Of a stretch of 64,000 nucleotides of DNA, positions 31,491 through 44,400 are shown piece after piece. The notes beneath the pieces were generated by a model. The model had not been told where the DNA came from. It searched no databases and worked only from the letters and a program-made list of their open reading frames with translations. Each line of letters opens with the position of its first letter. Position 1 is the first letter of the stretch. This DNA is from Ovis canadensis (lineage: Eukaryota > Chordata > Mammalia > Artiodactyla > Bovidae): positions 120,984,501 to 121,048,500 of the forward strand of contig NC_091248.1 of NCBI RefSeq assembly GCF_042477335.2. Reading direction: 5' to 3'. Made by a program: the position numbers and the translations under genes.

Positions 31491-33627
31491 AGAACAAGTA
31501 ATCTTTGATTTGTGTACTTCATACTTGTATAGACATGACCTTGCACATACTCTACACGGACACGCCTAACTCACCTTTCACAAAGCCAAGTTCATATATC
31601 TATGGATCTATGAACATTTCAAGTATCTCATATAGCATCCTATTAGATATGGTTCAATTTTGTCTGTGCAATTGCTTAAGTATTTTAATGGGAAAATAAT
31701 AAAAATCAAACATGGAAAACTGAAAAATGATGATGCTTATGATAAAACAAGTATCAATCTATAAATGTAATCAAATAAAGCAATATTGGGAATCCTTAGG
31801 CATAGTAAGAGTGGGGCATTTTTCACTACAATCCAAAGCTGTTTGATTCTATGTTCAAACATAAGAGAAAAGAACAAAATTAAATAATATTTTTTAAATC
31901 CTAGAAGGCAAAATCTAACCAGGTATATCAGCTGATACATCAGCTAGAAATAGTTGAGAGCAAAGAGTGTCTTTTTTTGGTGGAATTCATCAATAGCAGT
32001 AGAAAAGGAAGAAGACATCACACTAAAGATGTGATGAGATGAACTCAGGAAAGGCCAAAACCACAACTAATTGGATTCAGTGACTAAGCTAAGCTTATTC
32101 TGTTCCCAGATCTCCTCATATACAGCTGAAGTCCTGTCATCCAAGCGGTGTGTTAACTTCTATGACTTGGGCGAAGTGCTACGCAGATGGAGCCCAACAG
32201 GAAGGAGCAGGTGCCCAGAATTGCACATTGTGAAAAGAACACCCCACCTACTCCTTGACTTCCCAAGTGTTAGAAACCAAAAGCATAGCTAAGAAGTAAG
32301 AGGAATACACTTCCATGAGATCATGCAACAAAGAGGCGGGGGGCGGGGCAGGGAGGCATCTGATAACATTTTATGAAGGGAAAGTGTAGGCATGTTGGCT
32401 GTTAAGGCCATGATAGAAAGATGACATAAGGTGCAGAGTGAAGGCAAGATCATGAGTTGTGCCCATGAGGAGCCTTCTCTGTGCTTGCTACCCTCCAACC
32501 GAAGATTGTAGACCACCCTCAGCCCCACCCTCAGAATGAGAGATACCACTGAGAAGTCATTTACGGATGTCCCACTCTATTTCATCACAAAAACAGAGTA
32601 GGTTTTCAATCCTGGTACTTAACTTGCTCTGGACTTATTTTCTTTCTCCAATTTTCTTCAATCACATCCCTAGTGATATACTTCTCTTATTCCAAAATTC
32701 CTTGAACTTTCCTGGCAGAACCAAAGAGGAGCTATTTTGTTTTCCATGATTAGGTTTTTACATATATCCAGAAGATACAATTTGGTTACACCTGATATCA
32801 CATTCTATGTACATCCAATGAGACAGCTTCAAGTTGTAGGTAATAATGAAACAGTTGATTCATCAAAAGGAACCATATTTTGGACTCCATTGTTGATAAT
32901 TAGAATTCCCAGCAAGGCTTCCTATTCTTGCCTTTTCTTCTTTATTCTCCATCCGTTATTCAAAACTCTTCTATTTTACATTTGGTTTCTCTTCTCTTGG
33001 TCTCCTATATCACCCTTTTTGCTCTTCAACCCCCATAACCTGATCTAGAATAGATCTTCCCACTGAAAGACTTGGTTTAGAGAGTATGTTCTCCACAGAT
33101 CTGTGAGGGAACTATTCCAAGCTTACTGAACATCTATTTGCATAATTTACATAAGAATTTTGGGGTAAAAAAGGAGTACCTGTATCGCAAAGACTGATTC
33201 TAGGATAGAGTTCCTTGAAGTTGTGTCTAAGCTCTGGAAGAAAGAATCCAAAGGAAGAATTTAAAGGAAATACAACAGTCTGCATCTGTGAAATGCTTAT
33301 CATTGCCTTTTTCCAGAATTCTCATTCTTTTGCCCAATCTATGGATTGATGCTAGAGCTGCAAACACCTCATTAAGTTCATGAGCACTTAAATGTGTGGA
33401 TAGGCAAAATTATCATACCTTTAATGTTCAAATGATAATGCGTAATAAAAATAGAGAGGGCTTTGAACCTCTAAATCATTTATAAGGAGTTCATAACATA
33501 TTTTATATGTATCTAAACGCTATGAGTGATCCTTCTGAGGCTAAAGAAATGGTTGTAGAGAAAGACTGAGGTAAGGTGGAGAATTTGGGGGAGAGGGGAT
33601 TGTTTAAAGAAACTGGATCTATAAAGT
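31491..33627. other. AT-rich unique stretch
   Basis: About 2.1 kb with no repeat I can name. Frames are under 110 codons and motif-free (e.g. 32737-33048 +). Confidence 0.4.
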
Positions 33628-34102
33628 TGCGGGGGGTGCACCGCAAAGAGAGAGGCCGTGGAACTTCCCTCAGCAAGGCCGAAGGGTCCCGAGGAGAGGT
33701 GAGCCTGCTGTCCGCCAACCCAGCCCCCCGGCGAGTGAGAGACAATCAGACGCGACAGGGGTTCTGTCTGAGCAGTTCCGCTTTATTGTCATAAGCTCTT
33801 GGTTTATAAAGGCAAGCAGGGAGGTTTTTGTTAGAGACTTTCCATAGTTTTACCAATCAAGTTAAAGGTCAGATTACCATGTGCTTACATCATGACAGGG
33901 GTCTATGGTGATCACGCGTTGTCCATGAGCACGGAAATCAAGAGGGCCAATCAAAAATTTTGACAAACAATATAGTCCACGCCTTCACTCCTCCCTGCAG
34001 GTGCCATCTTAGCTTCTAACCGCAATGTGTGTGTTTTCTTTAAGCCCAAGCTTAGCATGTTACTCTTATGCCCATAGAGGTTTCTCCACTTGGGGCCCCA
34101 CA
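33628..34102 (-). mobile_element. Solo ERV LTR, 475 bp, antisense
   Basis: On the minus strand it starts TGTGGGGCCCCAAG and ends CCCCCCGCA. Ends pair as TGTGGGG / TGCGGGG with TG...CA termini. A TATA box (cctttataaacc) lies about 25 bp before AATAAA (complement at 33782-33787). Flanks are taaagt (33622-33627) and gaaagt (34103-34108), a 6-bp duplication with one mismatch. No internal genes. It is unrelated in sequence to the LTR at 20801, so it marks a second ERV family. Confidence 0.8.
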
Positions 34103-34108
34103 GAAAGT

Positions 34109-34274
34109 AATCACGAAAAACACAAGAAGAGCTGAATAAACTGGAGGTGCTGTGATAATCATCCTGGAAAAAAAAAAAAAAAGGACAAGAGAAAAAAAAA
34201 AAACGGAGAAATACTACCTATGAGATCCTAATTTATGCTAAGGTAAGACACCTGGCAAATTGAACATAAGTAAC
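34109..34274. other. Spacer with two A runs
   Basis: Runs of 14 and 12 A at about 34169-34182 and 34191-34204. Nothing else. Confidence 0.5.
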
Positions 34275-35088
34275 CAGGAGAAATATCAATAACCTCAGAT
34301 ATGCAGATGACACCACCCTTATGGCAGAAAGTGAACAGGAACTAAAAAGCCTCTTGATGAAAGTGAAAGAGGAGAGTGAAAAAGTTGGCTTAAAGCTCAA
34401 CATTCAGAAAACGAAGATCATGGCATCTGGTCCCATCACTTCATGGGAAATAGATGGGGAAACAGTAGGAACAGTGTCACACTTTATTTTTGGGGCTCCA
34501 AAATCACTGCAGATGGTGATTGCAGCCATGAAATTAAAAGACGCTTACTTCTTGGAAGAAAAGTTATGACCAACCTAGATAGTATATTCAAAAGCAGAGA
34601 CATTACTTGGTCGACTAAGGTCCATCTAGTCAAGGCTATGGTTTTTCCTGTGGTCATGTATGCATGTGAGAGTTGGACTGTGAAGAAGGCTGAGCGCCAA
34701 AGAATTGATGCGTTTGACTGTGGTGTTGGAGAAGACTCTTGAGAGTCCCTTGGACTGCAAAGAGATCCAACCAGTCCATTCTGAAGGAGATCAACCCTGG
34801 GATTTCTTTGGAAGGAAGGATGCTAAAGCTGAAACTCCAGTACTTTGGCCACTTCATGTGAAGAGTTGACTCATTGGAAAAGACTCTGATGCTAGGAGGG
34901 ATTGGGGGCAGGAGGAGAAGGGGACGACTGAGGATGATCGGTCGCTGGATGGCATCACGGACTCGATGGATGTGAGTCTGAGTGAACTCCGGGAGTTGGT
35001 GATGGACAGGGAGGCCTGGCGTGCTGTGATTCATGGGCTTGCAAAGAGTCAGACACGACTGAGCGACTGAACTGAACTGAACTGAACC
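34275..35088 (+). pseudogene. BovB reverse-transcriptase C-terminal fragment and 3' end
   Basis: 5'-truncated sense BovB. It begins just before the catalytic RYADDTTLM motif (about 34296-34322) and continues with KVGLKLNIQKTKIMASG, GDCSHEIKRRLLLGRK and VKAMVFPVVM, broken by frameshifts. It ends in (actga)n. It has lost the endonuclease and most of the palm domain and cannot be active. RTE reverse transcriptases of this type mobilise the Bov SINEs. Confidence 0.93.
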
Positions 35089-36626
35089 ATTCTGAGTGCC
35101 CAGATTCTGAAGAGATGCTGCTCAAAAGTCCAAGGAAATGTCTGAGGGCAGAGCTTACAAATGGATTTGCAGCTGCAGCAAGAAAAACATATTATTTTTC
35201 TCATAGATTTGGGAAGAGGAGGAGAAGGCTAGAAAAAGAGTGAAGGCCAAACAGAGAGAAATAACGTTAACAGGTAAACAAGCTTTTCTTGAACGTGAGG
35301 GTGAGTGATGTCCTAACTAAAAATAAATAAATAAATAATGACCCCAAGCCACGCTAAAGGGGAAGTGAAAGCAGGGAGCCCACCTGTGACCTCTTTGAGC
35401 TTATACTTAGTAAAGATGAGGTACCTATAATTTATCTCAGCTGCATGTAGACTTTGTCTACATTTTCCTTAAGCTATTTTGCCTGTGAGAAGATTCTGAG
35501 CTTTGTGCACTTGCTGGGGTTTAGTGGGTAGTTGGATAAACCATAAACAAGAAAAGTGGAGAAAAGTCAGGAGTTATAATACGTTGTTTTAGAAAAAGAA
35601 CACCATCTGCTGACGTCTTTCCCCTTCCTAAAGTACAGGCAATAAACAAATGTGCCAAAGCTGATGGGATGAAAATCTGCCTGGAAAATAATTTTGAATT
35701 TGGGGCTGCTCAGCGAGAGTGTGGTCAGTTTCTAGCCTTCTTGGAGGGAAATATATAGTAGGTAGGTAAATGTGAAACCAAGGGTAGTTATCAGATCCAT
35801 TAAACTGTAACCTGCTTAGTAAATAATGAGCTGCGAACTGCCTTCACTGATCAATCTCACTTTAACTTTTGCTACAAAAACCTTGCATGTCCTTCAAGCA
35901 TCAGATAGCCTAAACAATAAGCTGTTTGTCCAAGTTGTTTTCCTGGAACTTGCAGTCAACTGTCCAGTTCAAGTTTGGCTGGCTGAAGCTGGTTGGAACC
36001 ACTGACCCTCCAACTGGGCATGCTTGGGAGCCCGTCTTGGTGACCTTTTGACTTAAGAGGGTCAGCAACTCCACCCTCATAACATGTTAATACCATCATT
36101 TTCTGAACATGCATCCCACGAAGAAGCCTGTAGCTTATTTGCACCTGCACAGAATGACAGTTATGAAATAGAGTCCTATGACTAGTTTATAATTAAGATC
36201 AATGCCTAGATTTCTGTTCTTGTTCCTCTCATTCCTCTTTTATTCCCTTTTGTCCTAGGCCCTGTTTGGTCACATGTTTGTCTAATCAATAAGGAGTAAT
36301 GAAACTCGAGTGTCTTGAGCCACTGATTTCTGATAAGCATCATTGTTTATGTGATGTTCTGGGTTAGCTTTCAGGGCAAAGTGACTTTCACAGATTAAGT
36401 AGGGTCAAACATCAGGTCAGAGGCCACCAGACCAAAAGCACGTAACAGGTTAAAGAAACAGCATAAGATGATGACTAATCACCAGCTTCTTTGTTCTTCC
36501 CCTTAAAAAGCTCATGACCCAAAGATCAACATGGAATGAATCTGAGACTGCCACTCCCTCTCTTGGTGCCCTGTGACAAAATCCTTACTTTGTATGGAGA
36601 ACAGTATAGAGGCTCCTTAAAAGAAG
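35089..36626. other. Unique non-coding stretch
   Basis: A short (aaat)n at 35322-35336. No gene or repeat recognised otherwise. Confidence 0.45.
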
Positions 36627-36848
36627 CCGGACTTCCCTGGTGGCTCAGATGGTAAACAATCTACCTGCAATTCAGGAAATCCAGGTTTGTTCCCTGGGTT
36701 GGGAAGAACACCCGGAAAAGAAAACGTCTATCCACTTCTTGCCTGGAGAATTCCATGGACAGAGGAGCCTGATGAGCTACAGCCCATGGGGTCGCAAAGA
36801 GTCAGATACACTGAGCAGCTAACACTTTCACTTTCACTTTCACTTTTC
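36627..36848 (+). repeat. Bov-tA SINE
   Basis: 'ccggacttccctggtggctc' through 'cagatacactgagcagctaa', then a (cacttt)n tail (36822-36846). Confidence 0.93.
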
Positions 36849-37104
36849 AAGAATTTAAGGCAATAACAGCTTTGGTTCAAGATCTCAACCCTGATCTCAA
36901 CTCCTCCTAACACACTCATCTCTCCTCTTGTAGGGGCTGAAATGAAGAACTAGCTGATAAGGACTTTTTTCTCTCCACAGAGGAGCTGTGCATAAACCAT
37001 TGTCTCCCAACTCCCCAAGTTATTTTTCATCCCTTACAGTCCTCAGGCATTTTTTGTCACACTAACATCACAGTAGGTCTTCTTTTGTCCCTTACCTCGT
37101 ATAA

Positions 37105-37690
37105 AAATTTACTCAAAATGGATCATACACACATATTAAACATAAAACTATAAAACTCACAGAAAAAGTATAGGGGAAAGTTTTTCAGGAGCTAGGGCTA
37201 GGCATAAAGAGGCCTCAGACTTGACACTAAAAATAAAATCCATAAAGAGAAAACTGGATAAATTGGATTTCATTAAAATTTAAACTTTTCCTCTGGAAAA
37301 GAATTTGTTAAGAGGATGAAAAGTTAAGCCATAGACTAGAAAAAGATATTTGTAAATTACATGTCCCCAAGAAAGGCTATAATTTAGAATATATACAGAA
37401 CTCTCAAATCCAACAATAGAAACACCAAAAAAGAAAAATCCAATTAGAGAGTTAAAAAATTATGAAAATGTATTTAATCAAAAAGGATATAAAGACAGAA
37501 AAAAAGCATATGAAAAGATGTTCAACAATATTAGTTGTTGGGAAAATAGAGTCACAATGAGATATAACCCATCAGAGATTTACTTATCAGAATAGCTAAA
37601 ATAAAAATAGTGACAACACTATATGCTGGTGAGGATGCGATGAAACTAGATCATTCATACATTGCTGGTGGGAAGGTAAAAAGGCACAAC
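37105..37690 (+). repeat. Old L1 ORF2 fragment, sense
   Basis: Decayed ORF2 C-terminal coding: KHMKRCST near 37508 and a 'SFIHCWWEG' equivalent near 37655, with many stops. Much more diverged than the L1 at 1093-8894. Confidence 0.75.
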
Positions 37691-37699
37691 CATTATGAA

Positions 37700-38045
37700 G
37701 TAAAATAAGGTTTAGAGCACAAGGATTCAACTTTTACAGCATAAGGGTGGAACATAAGCGCTGGTATACCATGACAGTTGATCTGATAACCAGGTCAGCT
37801 ACTAAACGACCAACAGGTGTGATGCACAGGACAAAGGGATGGTTCACACTTTGTCAGATAGAGCAAAATTTCATCACGCTGCCCAGAACAATGCACAGTT
37901 TAAAACTTGCAAATGGTTTATTTCTGGAATCTTCCACTTAATATTTTTAGACCAACATGTTAACTACACAGACCATGGGTAACAAATCATAAAAAGCAAA
38001 ACTGTACTTGGAGGTGTGGGGCAGGGGCTTACTGTATAGTTTTCT
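37700..38045 (+). repeat. Tigger/mariner-like DNA transposon remnant
   Basis: 'ttgatctgataaccaggtca', 'gctactaaacgaccaacagg', 'tttaaaacttgcaaatggtt' and 'tatttctggaatcttccact' correspond to a mammalian Tigger-group MER element I remember. The exact family name is uncertain. Confidence 0.5.
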
Positions 38046-38152
38046 AAGATGTTTCCATCTAGAAACTGGGTTAAGAGTAAATGGGATCCTTTGTACTATT
38101 GCTTATAAATTCTCGTGACTCTACTATTATCTCAAACATATATATGTTAAAG

Positions 38153-38290
38153 AGAGAATTCCTTGGAGGTACAGTGGTTAAGAGTCCATGTTGTCACTGC
38201 CAAGAGCCCAGGTTTGCTCCCTGGTCAAGGAATTAAGATCCTGCATGTCTCACGTGCTACTCAGGGCAGCCAAAAAAGTCATTAGAGAAT
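38153..38290 (+). repeat. CHR-type SINE
   Basis: 'gaattccttggaggtacagt', 'ggtttgctccctggtcaagg', 'aattaagatcctgcatgtct'. Diverged. Confidence 0.8.
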
Positions 38291-38650
38291 AAATAAGAGC
38301 ATCTGCACATAAAGCAGGAAGATATGTTTTCCCAGAACACATACAGAAAGCAGACACAGCAGATTAAACTGACTGCTTGCTGGTAGGAGAGATAGGGAGA
38401 ATGGAGGGAGAAATGAGCATAAAAGACCTATCTTGTTAATAGGCGAAAAAGTTCTATATTTTAAAAAATACTCTTAATTCAGTGGGTTCACACTGGCTCA
38501 TTACAGGCTACCTGACTAGCCAGGAGTAGCCTATAGCACAAGACCTGTAACTCTTTATTGAACACATTCAGAGTCATAAATGAAGGGTCACAGACTAAAC
38601 AAGATCACTCTTTGAAGATATGATATCCATGGAGTTCCAGATATACTCAT

Positions 38651-38864
38651 GTGGGCATGTGCAGTTGCTCAGTCATGTCAACTCTCTGCAACCACGGACA
38701 GTAGTGCACAGGCTCCTCTGCCCATAGGATTATCCTGGCCAGAATACTGGAGTGGGTTGCCATTTTCTCCTCCAGGCATCTTCCTGATCCAGAGATCAAA
38801 CCAGCATCTTTCACATCTCCTGCATTGGTAGACAGACTCTTTACCACTGAGTCACCTGGGAAGC
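38651..38864 (-). repeat. Bov-tA SINE, antisense, 14-bp duplication
   Basis: Flanked by ccagatatactcat at 38637-38650 and 38865-38878, identical. The body is diverged and the head complement 'gagtcacctgggaagc' is intact. Confidence 0.95.
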
Positions 38865-39072
38865 CCAGATATACTCATAGATATCATATAATTGGCTCAG
38901 GTAAGTATGAAATATATATATATCCATTTTGGCTCCAGGTGTCAAGTATTTTCACAACCACTAATGTAATTTGAGTCATCATGTCACCATAGTAACCAGT
39001 AAGTTTGCATTTCTCATGTTTGGGGCAGTTATGTTAACTGGCTTATTTTAGTTGTTTAGGTGATTAATTTGT

Positions 39073-39272
39073 AAAGGGTGGCACTAGTGGTAAAGAACCC
39101 ACCTGCCAATGCAGGAGACGCAGGAGATATGGGTTGAATCCCCAGGTCGGGAAGATCCCCTGGAGAAGAAAATGGCTAGCCACTCCAGTACTCTTGCCGG
39201 GAGAATTCCACAGACAGAAACCTGTCAGGCTACTGTCTATGAGTTACATAGAATTAGACAGGACTAATTAAG
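39073..39272 (+). repeat. Bov-tA SINE
   Basis: 'gtggcactagtggtaaagaa' to 'gaattagacaggactaatta'. The head is partly lost. Confidence 0.9.
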
Positions 39273-39351
39273 TATTGCCATTAAATATTAAATCAGGTTA
39301 AGCTTAATAAACTAATATTATTTTTTATTTTTAATTGAAGTATAGTTGTTT

Positions 39352-39580
39352 CCAGTTCAGTTCAGTCACTCAGTTGTGTCCAACTCTGCGACCCCATGAA
39401 CTGCAGCATGCCAGGCCTCCCTGTCCATCACCAACTCCCGGAGTTCACTCAAACTCAGGTCCATCGAGTCGGTGATGCCATCCAGCCATCTCATCCTCTG
39501 TCATCCCCTTCTCCTCCTGCCCCCAATCCCTCCCAGCATCAAGGTCTTTTTCAATGAGTCAACTCTTCACATGGTTGTTT
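39352..39580 (-). repeat. Bov-A2-like element nested in L1
   Basis: 'cagttcagttcagtcactca' through 'gtcaactcttcacat'. Flanks share gttgttt. Confidence 0.9.
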
Positions 39581-39603
39581 TACAATGTGTTAATTTCTTT
39601 TGT

Positions 39604-40380
39604 TATTCTTTGTTCAGTCACTAACCTGTGTCCAAGTCTTTGCAACCCCATGGACTGCAGTACTCCAGGCTTCCCTGTCCTTCACTATTACCCAGAGTTT
39701 GCTCAAACCCATGACCATTGAGTCAGTGATGCCATCCAACCATCTCATCCTCTGTCACCCCTTCTCCTCCTGCCATTGATCTTTCCCATCATCAGGGTAT
39801 TTTGCAATGAGTAGGTTCTTCACATCAGGCGGCCAAAGTATCAGAGCTTCAGCTTCAGTCCTTCCAATGAATATTCAGGGTTATTTGATCTCCTTGCTGT
39901 CCAAGCGACTCTCAAGAGTCTTCTCCAGCACCACGATTTAAAAGCATCAATTCTTCAGCACTCAGCTTTCTTTATAGTCCAACTCTCACATCCATACATG
40001 ACTATGGGAAAAATCATAGTTTTGACTATAGGTACTTCTGTCAGTAAAGTGATGTCTCTGGTTTTTAATATGCTGTCTAGGTTTGTCATAGCTTTTCTTC
40101 CAAGGAGCAAGCATCTTTTAATTTCATGGCTGCAATCACTGTCTGCAGTGATTTGGAGCCCAAGAAAATAAAATCTGCACGGTTTCCATTTTTCCCCCAT
40201 CTACTTGCCATGAAGTGATGGAACCAGATGCCATGATCTTAGTTTTCTGAATGTTGAGTTTCAAGCCAACTTTTTCACTCTCCTCTTTCACCTTCATCAA
40301 GATGCTCTTTAATTCCTCTTTGCTTTCTGCCATTAAGATGGCATCATCTGCATATCTGAGGTTGTTGATATTTCTTTCTA
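39604..40380 (-). pseudogene. BovB fragment nested in L1, antisense
   Basis: Complement of the BovB 3' region. On the minus strand NNLRYADDAILMAESKEEL (from about 40376) and GLKLNIQKTKIMASG are readable. 5' truncated just before YADD, frameshifted, not active. Confidence 0.92.
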
Positions 40381-40492
40381 CAATAAAGTGACTCAGTAAT
40401 ACATATATACGTTGTCTTTTATTATCTCTTTTGTTATCGTTTATCACAGGATAACAAATACAGTTTCCTGTGCTATACAGTAGAACCGTGTT

Positions 40493-43457
40493 GTTTACAA
40501 ACTAATATTATTGTTATGTCTTAGTTCTCATTTAAATTTTCTGTAAAAGCATTAGATCTAAAGAAAAAAGAGGATTGTTTTCTGCTAAGGATTTTTAGCA
40601 GAAATCCTTAAATTTTTAGGATTTTAAAAGTAGACATTTTAAGTAAGAAACTATGGGGGAAATTGCTTGCAAGCTTCAGACCAGGAGCTCTGAGAAGACT
40701 ATCAATCCTTTTCTAGGTGTATGAGAAAACAGAAAGTTTAACAAACTCAGGCCCATTTGATCTTTAAGAATGTATTCAATTAACAAGCTTCGATTCAGCA
40801 ACTCTATATGCCAAGAACAACATCAGATACTGGTGAAATATATAAATCAGACGTAACCTCTATCCTCAAAGAGCTCAAAATCGAGTAGGGAAGACAAGTG
40901 AACAGAAAATTAAGATTTAATGTGGAAATGAATAAATAAAGATGTGAGCAAAATCTTGGTAAAAGTGAGCAAAGAGTGGGTAGTAACCTGTTCTGAGGGA
41001 GTCAAGCAGAAAGTGATATTCAGTTTGAATATCACTAAAATGAAAAAAGGGTTTGAGTGACAGAGAGGAAAAGTAGTGCATTTGAGATCGGGGACAGGTA
41101 TATGCCCGACGTTGAAGACACAACCAAAAGAAAAAATGACATCTTTCCCACCTAAGGATCTAAATCAGAGTTCTAGCTAGGGTTTCTGGTTGCTATGCAG
41201 TCTAGGGAAAGATCTCAGCAAGGTGAGGAATCCAGGCATCTCTGGAGGCTGGCCATCTTTCCCTCTCTAAGTCCCCCTGTCAGTCTTCTGCTTCTCTCAC
41301 TGCTGTTTCAACCTCTTCCCTTTCCTGACCAATTGCCTCTGAGTCTCTCTACCTCATAAATCTTCATGACCATAAACTCATAACGACCACTGAACCCCTC
41401 ACTAATCCTAACTTTCAAGTCATCCATATTTGGATGCCTTCAAATTCCTGACACAGAAAATCTAATTGGCCCACTCTGTTTTCAGACACGTCCACTGAAC
41501 ATCATGAAGATGTCACGTGGTGATGATGACCCAGAAGACCCAGCATCTCATGTGGATAAAGGAGGCATAGTCTCCCTTTCAGTACTGAGGTGCCTTGCTG
41601 ACTGTTCTGGATTCACATTTCCAGATTGAGGGGTTCCATCATTTCAGGGTTTTGCAACCCTGGCTGCATGTTACAACAGTACTAAGATGTATTTAAAACA
41701 CTGATGCCAAGGCACTGTCCCCATAAATTCTGATGTAATGAATTGGTCTTGGATTAAGGTTACCCAGCTGATTTTCTTATGTATACATATGAAGAAACAG
41801 AACCTTTGTGCACTGTCGGGAAGGAGATAATAAGCTTCCTGGGCTAGTGACTAATAAAGTTCTTCCAGCTTTGCTCATCGACATCAGCCACATACCCAGG
41901 GGTTCTTTGACAACATCCAGCTGATCCTTCAATCTCTCAGGCACATATTGTCAGAAACAGACAGCATTACCTCAAGGAAAGGAAACAGCGTGTTTTCTCA
42001 CACCTGCATCTCTCCCTTTGGAAACACAGATGTGACAGATTACAGAACAGGGAATGAGCTGATGAAGAAGACAGGACAGTGTGTGATGGGCTAACTCTCA
42101 CTGGACTTCCTGTACTCTGTTAGCCGGTGGTGACATTAGCCATTCATGGCTTATGCAGGGATCCCGGGTCACCTGATCTTGACAAGCACCCTTGCTCCCC
42201 ACGACCTCACCTCCCTCTTTGGCTCAGAAACAGTTCCTTCAAGGCTCAGTGAGGGACATCTTCTATCTCATTCTAGCCCCTAACAAGGTCATAAAAGTAA
42301 AGAAATAGGTTGCCATCTCTCCATCTGGATCATCTGCCTGGTTGAAAAATACTATGGGGGGAGGAGCAGGTATGCTTCCTGGGGTGCCACTGTTAGGAGT
42401 TTGAGAAACAGTGCCTTCCTCAATAACTAGGGGCGTGACACAGTCCTGTCAAGGCTATTCCAGGACTGGCAGTCACAAGGTTAATTTTCTGTCTCAAAGG
42501 CTCATGTCTCCTGAATCATCCAAAAACAACACTCTGGACTAACCCAACATCCCAAGGCTTCTTGGCTCAGCCCAGCAGCCGGATATTTACTCTGGTCTTG
42601 GACTTTTGGGGTCAACACGTGGAAGTGAGACAAAGCAGCAGACACACCGTTCTGCAGAAAGACCCCGACTTACGTTAACAACTCCAATGCACAGAACCAT
42701 GCTCAGGCACATCAGACTTGATCACTCAGCTAACGCAGGAAGTCACAGACGTGTGCTTGAACTGCATTCCCCACTCCCCGTCTCATGACTCATCGTCAGC
42801 ACTTACACAAATGTGTGTCAGAGGGGAATATGGGGAGCAACTGCAGCTGTCTACATCTCCTTTCTCACCTCCTTAGATACCATCCTATCCATCCAGAGAC
42901 GTAACGCCTTTGCTATGGAGGAGGCAGGGTACTTCCTTCAGGAGTGACCTAGCTCATCCCACTGCTCTTCTCTCCACCTAGTGGAAGAAAGGGAAGGGAA
43001 GGCACCTCCTGGCATCGGAGTGAACCCACACAGTGAAGGCAGGAAGTAGGGCTCAGACATTTCAATGAAAAGAAAGATTTGTCTCAAGTTCTCATCCCTG
43101 CCACTAGATCAACATTGGCCACCGTGGAGGAAAGCTAAGAATCCTATTTGAATACACCTCTCCCTTTCAGCCTTCTCGTATTCCTTTATTTGCCAGGGGT
43201 CATCTCATTTATCCACTTCCAGGAGTTGGCAGTTGCCACTGTGATGACAGGCATGCCACCCTGTTCTCTCCTTTCATCCTTCCCAAGATCTCCCCAGGAT
43301 TGAGGAAGTTCATCAGACAAGATAGCAATCACTTCCCTCTGCCAGAAGGTCACAGCTGGGCCATGCTCAGGGTAATTCTAGGAACTGAACGCAGACAATC
43401 ATCTGAGATAATGTTTAGCTTTCCCCAGAGCCTAGGCAGATTATATAGTTAGGGGAC
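40493..43457. other. Unique stretch with one MER5-like remnant
   Basis: 41645-41770 ('gcaaccctggctgcatgtta', 'cactgatgccaaggcactgt', 'gttacccagctgattttctt') resembles a MER5-group hAT remnant, moderately. No gene recognised in the rest. Frames are short. Confidence 0.45.
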
Positions 43458-43467
43458 AGACTGCCTG

Positions 43468-43716
43468 ATGCTGAAGCTGAAGCTCCAGTACTTTGGCCAC
43501 CTCATGCGAAGAGTTGACTCATTAGAAAAGACCCTGATGCTGGGAAAGACTGAAGGCAGGAGGAGAAAGGGATGGCAGAGGATTAGATGGTTGGATGGCA
43601 TCACCGACTCAATGGACATGAATTTGAGTAAACTCTGGGAATTGGTGATGGACAACGAAGCCTGGCATGCTCCAGTCTACGGGTCGCAAAGAGTCAGACA
43701 CGACTGAACTGAACTG
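43468..43716 (+). repeat. Short BovB 3' insertion with 10-bp duplication
   Basis: 249-bp sense insert starting atgctgaagctgaagctcca and ending in actgaactg. Flanked by agactgcctg at 43458-43467 and 43717-43726, identical. Confidence 0.93.
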
Positions 43717-44118
43717 AGACTGCCTGTAATTAGGATCTCCTCTCTGTCTCCTATTTTCCACCTTATACAACTGGTCATCATCAATTTATGCCAAGGTCTG
43801 GGCTGAGGGAAGATAATGAAGGCTCAGAACCCATTGTGATTCTTCATGGATGGACAACTTGTGATGAGTGCAATGAGCTGTGTGCCTTCCATGATTCAGG
43901 TCCCAACATTTCAACAGAGACCTATTGTTCTCCCAGGTCTCATGATCATATGCATCTGTTCCAAAAAGAATTCTGAGCTCTACTCTACACCAAAAACTGG
44001 AGCTAGAAAGGAAGACTACAGCACAGAACCTGACTTCAGGGAACTCAAAGTATTACATGAAGCTCTGAGCTTATATTCTTTTAAATATTTAAGTATAGTT
44101 TGAATTATTTTTCATTGT

Positions 44119-44400
44119 GAGTGCTGCTGCTGCTGCTAAGTCGCTTGAGTCATATCCGACTCTGTGCAACCCCATAGACAGCAGCCCACCACGCTCCCCC
44201 ATCCCTGGGATTCTCCAGGCAAGAACACTGGAGTGGGTTGCCATTTCCTTCTCCAGTGCAGGAAAGTGAAAAGTGAAAGTGAAGTCGCTCAATCATGTCC
44301 AACTCTTAGTGACCCCATGGACTGCAGCCTACCAGGCTCCTCTGTCCATGGGATTTTCCAGGCAAGTGTACTGGAGTGGGTTGCCATTGCCTTCTCTGAG
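44119..44400 (-). repeat. Tandem pair of antisense Bov-tA bodies with (gct)n
   Basis: (gct)5 at 44122-44136, then one body to 'ccttctccagtgcaggaaag', then 'aagtgaaagtgaagtcgctc' starting a second body to 44400. The (gct)/(agc) microsatellite next to the SINE is a known bovine association. Confidence 0.9.

Larger units (their letters stand above)
39322..40492 (-). repeat. L1 3' UTR, antisense, split by two insertions
   Basis: Three pieces of one L1 3' end in order: 39322-39351 (tttaattgaagtatagttgt), 39581-39603 (ttacaatgtgttaatttc), and about 40386-40492 (agtgactcagtaatacatat to gtagaaccgtgttgtttac). The gaps hold a Bov-A2 and a BovB fragment. Confidence 0.8.

Noticed and set aside
44119-44400. 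CRISPR-like or tandem array
   Set aside because: Two tandem SINE bodies with a (gct)n run; no spacers or regular direct repeats, and the host is a mammal.
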